NCBI GenBank assembly: GCA_021464245.1
Contig: JADCRB010000040.1
Location: forward strand, 5,114,273 to 5,178,272
Direction of reading: 5' to 3'
Length of the DNA stretch: 64,000 nt
Source: Carallia brachiata
Lineage: Eukaryota > Streptophyta > Magnoliopsida > Malpighiales > Rhizophoraceae
Shown: positions 58,554-64,000 of the stretch, in pieces
Position numbering within the stretch: position 1 is the first letter of the stretch
How the letters are laid out: each line of letters starts with the position of its first letter
Program-made: the position numbers and the translations under genes
The notes under the pieces: model-generated
Seen by the model: only the letters and a program-made list of their open reading frames with translations
What the model was told of the DNA's origin: nothing
Databases searched by the model: none

Positions 58554-59028
58554 CGACGCAATCACTCTAATTACATTACAATAAATGAATAAAACATGGG
58601 AACAGGGCTGGTAGTTGGAGATATTTTACAATAGGAGAGTTAAGAGTGTTGCAAGCAGAACTTACAGAATAAAAAATGTTACCTTTTTCATAAATCAGTG
58701 TCTATTTTTGTGAAAAAATTTAGTATTAAAAAAATTAATTTTTAATATGTAAAATTTACATATTAACTCAACTTTGACTTTTTTCTAATTTATATTTTTT
58801 TTCCCCTACCAAACAGCACTCACATGGACCTACTACAACGTACAAACAGCGCTCACATGTATTGTTTATTTGTTAGTTTCCTTTTGTTTCATTTCTTCAT
58901 TGTATCCTTTTCGCCTCCGATCAATAATAATGGGTTCAACTTATATTTTCTGGATGTGAGCTTTCTCTTATGGCCACCTTTCCCCTGAAGAGATGAGAAA
59001 ATTTTTATTTGATTAAAAATTGCTTTAC

Positions 59029-59692
59029 ATACAAATTAGAGGTGACAAATGAGCGGGTCGGGTCGGTTTCGGGTCGAGTTATTTGAGTTTCGAGTTATTC
59101 GAGTCTCGGGTTCATCGGGTTTTGGACTTTTCGGATCTCGGGTCATTCGGATCTTAAATTTATCGGATCTTGGGTTTATCGAGTCTCAGATATTTCGGGT
59201 TTCAAGTTATTTTGGATTGAATTACTTCAGTTTTCGGGTTTGATTCAAGCGGGTCTCGGATTAATTTATTGTAACATTTTTTAATTTTTTACCAGATTCA
59301 AAAATTATATTTGTATATTTTATTATAATACTTAAAATAATTAATAAAATGTAAATAATTTAAATTTTAATTATTTAAAAATATCAAATGATAAAATCCA
59401 CTTAATAATATTTATAGTTAATATAATATACAATTAATTAGTAGGAAAACACATTATAATTAGGTGTATAAATTGTTGAAAACATGAGTTCGGGTTAATC
59501 GGGTTACCTAGGTTTCAGGTTACTCAGGTTTCCGGTCTTCTTGATTTCAGATTACTTGGGTTTCGGGTTATTCGGTTTCAGGTTTCTCGGGTTACGGGTC
59601 ATTGACATTTTTAACCAAAGTAAGTCGAATCGAGTCGAGTTTCAGTTCGATTAAATTGGGTCGGATCAACTTTTTCCACCTCTAATACAAAT
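59029..59692. mobile_element. hAT-type MITE (648 bp) with 8-bp target duplication
   Basis: The element spans 59037-59684 and is flanked by perfect copies of ATACAAAT (59029-59036 and 59685-59692). It begins TAGAGGTG and ends CACCTCTA. Inside each end are many degenerate GGGTCGGGTTTCGGGT-like units, with an AT-rich centre. TAGAGGTG ends and 8-base duplications are typical of hAT elements. No transposase is encoded. Confidence 0.85.
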
Positions 59693-61518
59693 AGTTTTGT
59701 AAATAAACAAACTTACCAATGCATTTCCGTTGCCATTATTTTTCCTGTCCTCATAACCAACTTCAATATTTAGGGCCAACACTAGATCCTGTGGCTTACA
59801 AACAACTCCAGGATATATAAAATAAGATGACATTATTTCAGGTGTTTAACTCGTGAATTACTGCTTCTCGATGATTGTTTTTTTTTTTTATTTATTGATT
59901 GATGAAAATGATATTTAAAATCATGTCAATTTTCGTCTCTTTCTCTATTAAAACGTGGGGTTTCCAAAATTTCATAGGGCCCTCCAAGATAATCTTCCCA
60001 CATGCAGTATTACTAATAATACACCTAATCTGATCGTGACTTATATCACCGATTCCTCTTTCCAGGTTGGACTCGATCTTCATAAATTTTTTAAGATAAT
60101 TTTTACGAAGTTTCTTATATGATTGTTTTCAACTACCGGAGATTCCATTTCAACCTTAAACTTAGGCATACTTTTTGTGCTTTATGCATTAACAAGATCG
60201 AGGCATTTGTGGTTAAAAAAAAAAACATTACAAACATTAACAGATGGAAGGCCGACTTTCACACTTTGTTGAGGAGTAAAAATAGGGGAGAGAAAAATAG
60301 AATAAGAAGAATGGATATTGAAATAGAGGAATATATTTCATTTTTTTTATGTTTTAAGTGGATTAAAGGTAAAAAGAAAATAAGTTATAAATATTTTATT
60401 TAGTAATGAGCAGGAAGTAAGAGTAAAAAAATAATATATATTTTAATATTAATTTTATTTTTAAAAAGTAAAAGTAAAAAAATTAAAGTAAGGGTATAAC
60501 AATAATTGCACACTTGAAAACCAAAAAAAAAAAAAAATTGCCCTCGACGGAGCAGCAGCAATTCCTCCAATTTTTGGGGAATGGCTTTTTGGGTAGGAGC
60601 GGAGGAAAAATTGTTCTGGGTCCCACTATTTTTGTTTTTTGTTTTTCTCTTTCTTTCAAACACAAGCTCCCCTCAATTCTACCCAAATTTCTTCCTCTCT
60701 CCCAATTCTATCCTCCCAAACACAAGCTCAATTGATTTATCCTGTTCTGTTAAAGAATTGAAAAGCCTATCCATTGCCGACGTATCGATATAGAGACAGC
60801 AGATTCTGGTTTTTTTCTAAGCATCAGTTCTCACTGCTTATGTCGCAGCAAAGAGGAAAAAAGGACCCACCCCCCACATGGGAGAGCAGGCACAACACTA
60901 CTAAATTATAAGCCCTGTAACAGTTATCGCTCAAAACAAACAACAACCCATGTCCTTCTCCGTCACGAGGACACGGTTGATATTCTTTAATGGAAGGATC
61001 TGGTTCCTAGTTCCCAGGCAACCCAGAAAACAAAAAAAAAAAAAAAAAAAGAAAAGATATGGCGCTTCCATCAATTATTCAATGGCCTGCCCCACTCCCC
61101 CGCAGCAGAAAAATTAAAGACACTGCGAAAAAGAACAGTAGAGTAGTAGACAATATCCGAGAAGAGAACCAACACGAAAGCTGTGGATTTAAGTGGACAC
61201 CAAATGGTAATGGTGGGGTGGTTACTATGCTCGATTCCCAAAACGATTCGTGTACATCTAACTGTCAAACAGCCCATGAATTTTCGCCTTCAATCATGGG
61301 TGGTTAATTTATTAAAATTAAATATAGAAAAAAAAAAAGAAAAAAAAATAGCAGAAAAATGCCTTGGCAAGTCATAGTCGTATGGGTTTGGGGCCCACTG
61401 AAATTCCAAGGATGCTATGGACAATAGCCAATGTTGAGAGGAGCCGTCAGTTTAATGCGGTCCATTCAACTAGAAGTTCGCGGGCACTATGGAGCCAGCA
61501 ATTTCTTCGTGGGTCTTT
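59693..61518. other. Gene-free region
   Basis: Contains short frames without recognisable homology and a 13-base direct repeat CAAACACAAGCTC near 60657 and 60718. There is an A run at about 61031-61050. No gene or RNA recognised. Confidence 0.45.
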
Positions 61519-61895
61519 TTAAAGTGTGTTTGGAGTGAGTGTGAGGATGAGAAAAAGAATAAAAAAAAAAATAAAAAAAAAATAAAGTTATTTACAGCGG
61601 TAGAGAAAGTAGCGAGAACGAAAGTATGATGAAAGAAAAAGTGAATAGTAATTTGTGAGAGAAAAAGTGAAAAGAAAATAAAATTGTTTTGAGTGATAGA
61701 AAAATGAAGAGAAAGAAAGTATGGTGAAAGAAAAAATAAATAACAATTTATGAGAGAAAAAGTTAAAAGAAGATAAAATTATTTGGAATGGTGTAAAAAG
61801 TGAGAAAAAAGAAATATAAAAAAGAAAAGTATATAGTAATGATTATACTTTTCTTTCTTTCTTCCCCTTTCCATCGCACAATAAACACACCCTTA
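61519..61895. mobile_element. Tourist-like MITE, copy 2 (371 bp)
   Basis: The element spans 61522-61892 with TTA on both sides. The left end AAGTGTGTTTGGAGTG and the right end (reverse complement GGGTGTGTTTATTG) form short inverted repeats. The GA-rich interior with AGTAATTTGTGAGAGAAAAA matches the copy at 20.6 kb over nearly its whole length. Confidence 0.7.
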
Positions 61896-62067
61896 ATTAA
61901 TTGTTGACAACTTTAGGTCCTTTGACTTGTTGGTAGAAATAAAGGAAATTTCAAGTGTTGTGACCATCCAGTTCCTTTGTGTTTTTCTTTGGCAAAAAGT
62001 TACAATACTTTTTAATAAATTTTTAAAACAATATTCTTAATTTTTTATTTTTTATAAAAAAACCAAC

Positions 62068-62168
62068 TAATAATAATAAAGGAAATTTCAAAGAGAAGAC
62101 TGCAAAAAACCAAGGAACAACTCATAATAATAAAGGAAATTTCAAAGAGAAGACTGCAAAAAAATAAG
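62068..62168. repeat. 54-bp tandem duplication
   Basis: AATAATAAAGGAAATTTCAA and the following AGAGAAGACTGCAAAAAA occur twice, 54 bases apart (GGAAAT at 62081 and 62135). A shorter relative lies at 61939. Confidence 0.8.
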
Positions 62169-62439
62169 GTATACTTTGGGGCAACAAACATGCCCAATTG
62201 TACTAGCACAAGAACTTTATAAGAAATTAGTAATATCAAAGTGAAAATTGAATGGTGACACGTCCGTACGCTTGTTCACAATCATGCGAATGGAAGATGC
62301 CAATTGCTTAGTGAACTTTATCTCTCATGAAGTCTTGAGTATCAAAAAGTGTATTTCTTTTCTTTGATCAAATGGAGGTAAAAACTGTATTTGTTGAAAG
62401 TTATATCCACTGTCAACTGCTTAATTAGTTACACAAATA

Positions 62440-63240
62440 GTGCCTAAACCAATGATTAAGTGGGTAACAGTCAATCGTAGAGGTTGCTATGGTACGTTAA
62501 TGTTTGCTAAGGTGCGTCGAGAGTATCTCTCTTTTGTCCACCGACCTCTCTTGGATCGTGTGGTCTGTGCTTCTCTGTTGGCTTCATTTTGTTGGGTTTT
62601 TATTATTCTCTGTTGGTGGTTGGGTGATGTTTGTGTGCTAGTTTGGTGGAACGTGCTCTCTCTGTTTAGTTTCTTTGCTTGGTTTTCATTTGTAGGCTTC
62701 ATTTTTCTCCCCCTGCCTCTCCTATTCGTCGTGACGGTTGGGTGAGGGAGAGAGATTGTCCTTTTGGGTACCAATTCAGGCTTTGTACAGGTTTGAGGGA
62801 TGGATCCTCCAGCGGTTCTGTGGCTTTGGCATTTTCTTGGTCATCAGGAGTGGAGATTCAAAGGTTGGGGCATCACCAGCTAGGCTGTGCTGCTTGGCTC
62901 CTGGCGTGCTATGTGTGCGTGGTGGCAGATCCAGATGGCATTTAGTTTCTATTGTTTCCTAAATAGTGTTGAAACACCTATGGGTGGCAAAGCTCACACC
63001 GATGGCTGCCGATGCCAGTCTCTCTGGGTTTTTGGTGAGATTGTGGAGCTGTTTAGAAAAAATGCCTTTTAGCATGTGGGCTGAGTCTTTTCTGGGTCTT
63101 AGGCCTAGACTATTCTCAGGCTTATGTGTTTTGTCCCCAATGTTGTCTACCCCTTTGGGCCTATAGGCTTTGTTGGATTGTTTAGACTGTTAGTATGTAC
63201 TTTGAGTTTTTGGGCACTGACTGTGTATAATTAATTTGTT
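62440..63240 (+). other. GT-rich segment with overlapping open frames, unidentified
   Basis: The plus strand is GT-rich and gives frames of 101, 88, 74 and 66 codons that overlap in different frames. None is a protein I know. The composition resembles the minus-strand segment at 51.7-52.4 kb. It ends where the Copia LTR begins, so it may be the insertion target, perhaps an older retroelement. Confidence 0.3.
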
Positions 63241-63247
63241 TTAATGC

Positions 63248-63566
63248 TGTCAAAGATATTATCATAATTTGAGAATCTTTTTATATATATCCTAATTATA
63301 TGACATTTCCATATTCATTTTGATCACAGTAATATCTTCATATTACAGTGATCTACTCAAATTACAATAATAGTTTTGATATTTTTCATTATTATATGAT
63401 TCTTTCCATAATTTGATGATTATGTAATTATTATAAGATTATATAATTATTATAGATTGTTTACTTATTTAGTCATATATAACCCTATAAAAAGGTCCTT
63501 TTGTATAGTTAAGTAATACAATTTTCACATTCTCAAATTCTCTCGTTTCTTATAGTACTTTTGTCA
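63248..63566 (+). mobile_element. Copia-type 5' LTR (about 319 bp)
   Basis: The segment begins TGTCAAAG and ends TTTTGTCA directly before the primer-binding site TGGTATCAAAGC (63567), complementary to initiator Met tRNA apart from one base. TATAAAAAG at about 63486-63494 fits an LTR promoter. The element continues beyond the window, so the other LTR is not seen. The exact left end could be 63245 or 63248. Confidence 0.7.
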
Positions 63567-64000
63567 TGGTATCAAAGCCCTGATCTGGGTTTTCATCGTG
63601 GAGGTTTTGCTGACGACCATTTTTTCTTCTCTCTTTATTTTTTTAGCTTGCTCTTTATTGATTTTTCATTAAGAGAAGTTTTTCAACTACGGTTTCGTAT
63701 TTTATACATCTCCACTAATCATCTTCTTATTGCTTTCGTTTTCTACCAGTCATGCCAAGTCAATTGTGCTTAGTGGTGTTTCTTCACTTTGAATAGTTTG
63801 ACAGTTTTCAAGTGTCTTTTTTCCATTTTTGAAGTTATTGGTTTATTGACTATATTGTTGAGATATGACTAGTGCATCATTTTGTTTACTGCATCAAATG
63901 TTTTTGGATACTATGATTAACCAGGCTTCATGTGAAAAAGGTTCTATCTCTGTACCTACTAGTTCTATTGCTTCTTTTGTTTTATCAATTATCCCACATA
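63567..64000 (+). mobile_element. Copia internal region, cut by the window end
   Basis: Primer-binding site and leader, then an open frame from ATG at 63865 (MTSASFCLLHQMFLD) that is still open at 64000. It would be the gag end of a polyprotein, but too little is present to confirm the family. Confidence 0.45.

Noticed and set aside
59040..59260. GGGT-rich blocks as telomeric repeats
   Set aside because: The units are degenerate and lack TTTAGGG. They lie inside a hAT element with defined ends.
1..64000. CRISPR arrays, rRNA or bacterial-type operons
   Set aside because: No regularly spaced repeats, rRNA text or operon structure. Spliced plant genes show that this is a nuclear plant sequence.

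Overview
The window is nuclear DNA of a flowering plant, probably a eudicot. It is very AT-rich, has GT-AG introns, and is packed with short transposable elements. I cannot name the species. Seven plant genes can be read in full with exon boundaries, and one more is a single-exon gene of unknown function.

Layout. About 1-9.4 kb is AT-rich repeat-derived DNA with decayed gene pieces, including a fragment of a GNC/CGA1-type GATA factor. At 9.9-15.2 kb lie an intronless UTP15/SLOW WALKER1 gene (+) and a two-exon NPL4 gene (-), tail to tail. 15.3-23.4 kb is gene-poor. 23.4-26.0 kb holds a CRIB-RhoGAP (ROPGAP, +). 27.5-28.0 kb holds a small acidic protein (-). 33.0-36.2 kb holds a Bruno/CELF-like three-RRM protein (BRN1/BRN2 type, -). 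43.9-45.5 kb holds U1 snRNP protein C (+). 48.9-51.3 kb holds an SDR dehydrogenase (+). 54.1-58.4 kb holds a ten-exon dehydroquinate dehydratase/shikimate dehydrogenase paralogue (-). The right edge is the 5' LTR of a Copia element.

From memory, not searched: ROPGAP, BRN1, U1-C and an SDR lie close together on Arabidopsis chromosome 4 (AT4G03100, 03110, 03120, 03140). UTP15/SWA1 and NPL4 lie close together on chromosome 2 (AT2G47990, AT2G47970). The gene order here therefore looks like two conserved blocks opened up by transposons.

Most interesting: (1) the DQD/SDH paralogue carries the two glycines linked to quinate dehydrogenase (SKG, GIPHK), has lost most dehydratase catalytic residues and has no transit peptide. 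(2) The Bruno-like gene has UG-dinucleotide tracts, the type of sequence its own protein family binds, in its 5' leader and at its first splice donor. (3) The NPL4 splice donor has been duplicated by a 65-bp tandem repeat, and the second copy is now a GC donor. (4) Several retroposon insertions with clear target-site duplications are present, including a related pair of about 1.05 kb in opposite orientations and insertions reduced to little more than poly(A). (5) Three one-base length differences in base runs break two otherwise intact conserved genes and look like assembly errors.
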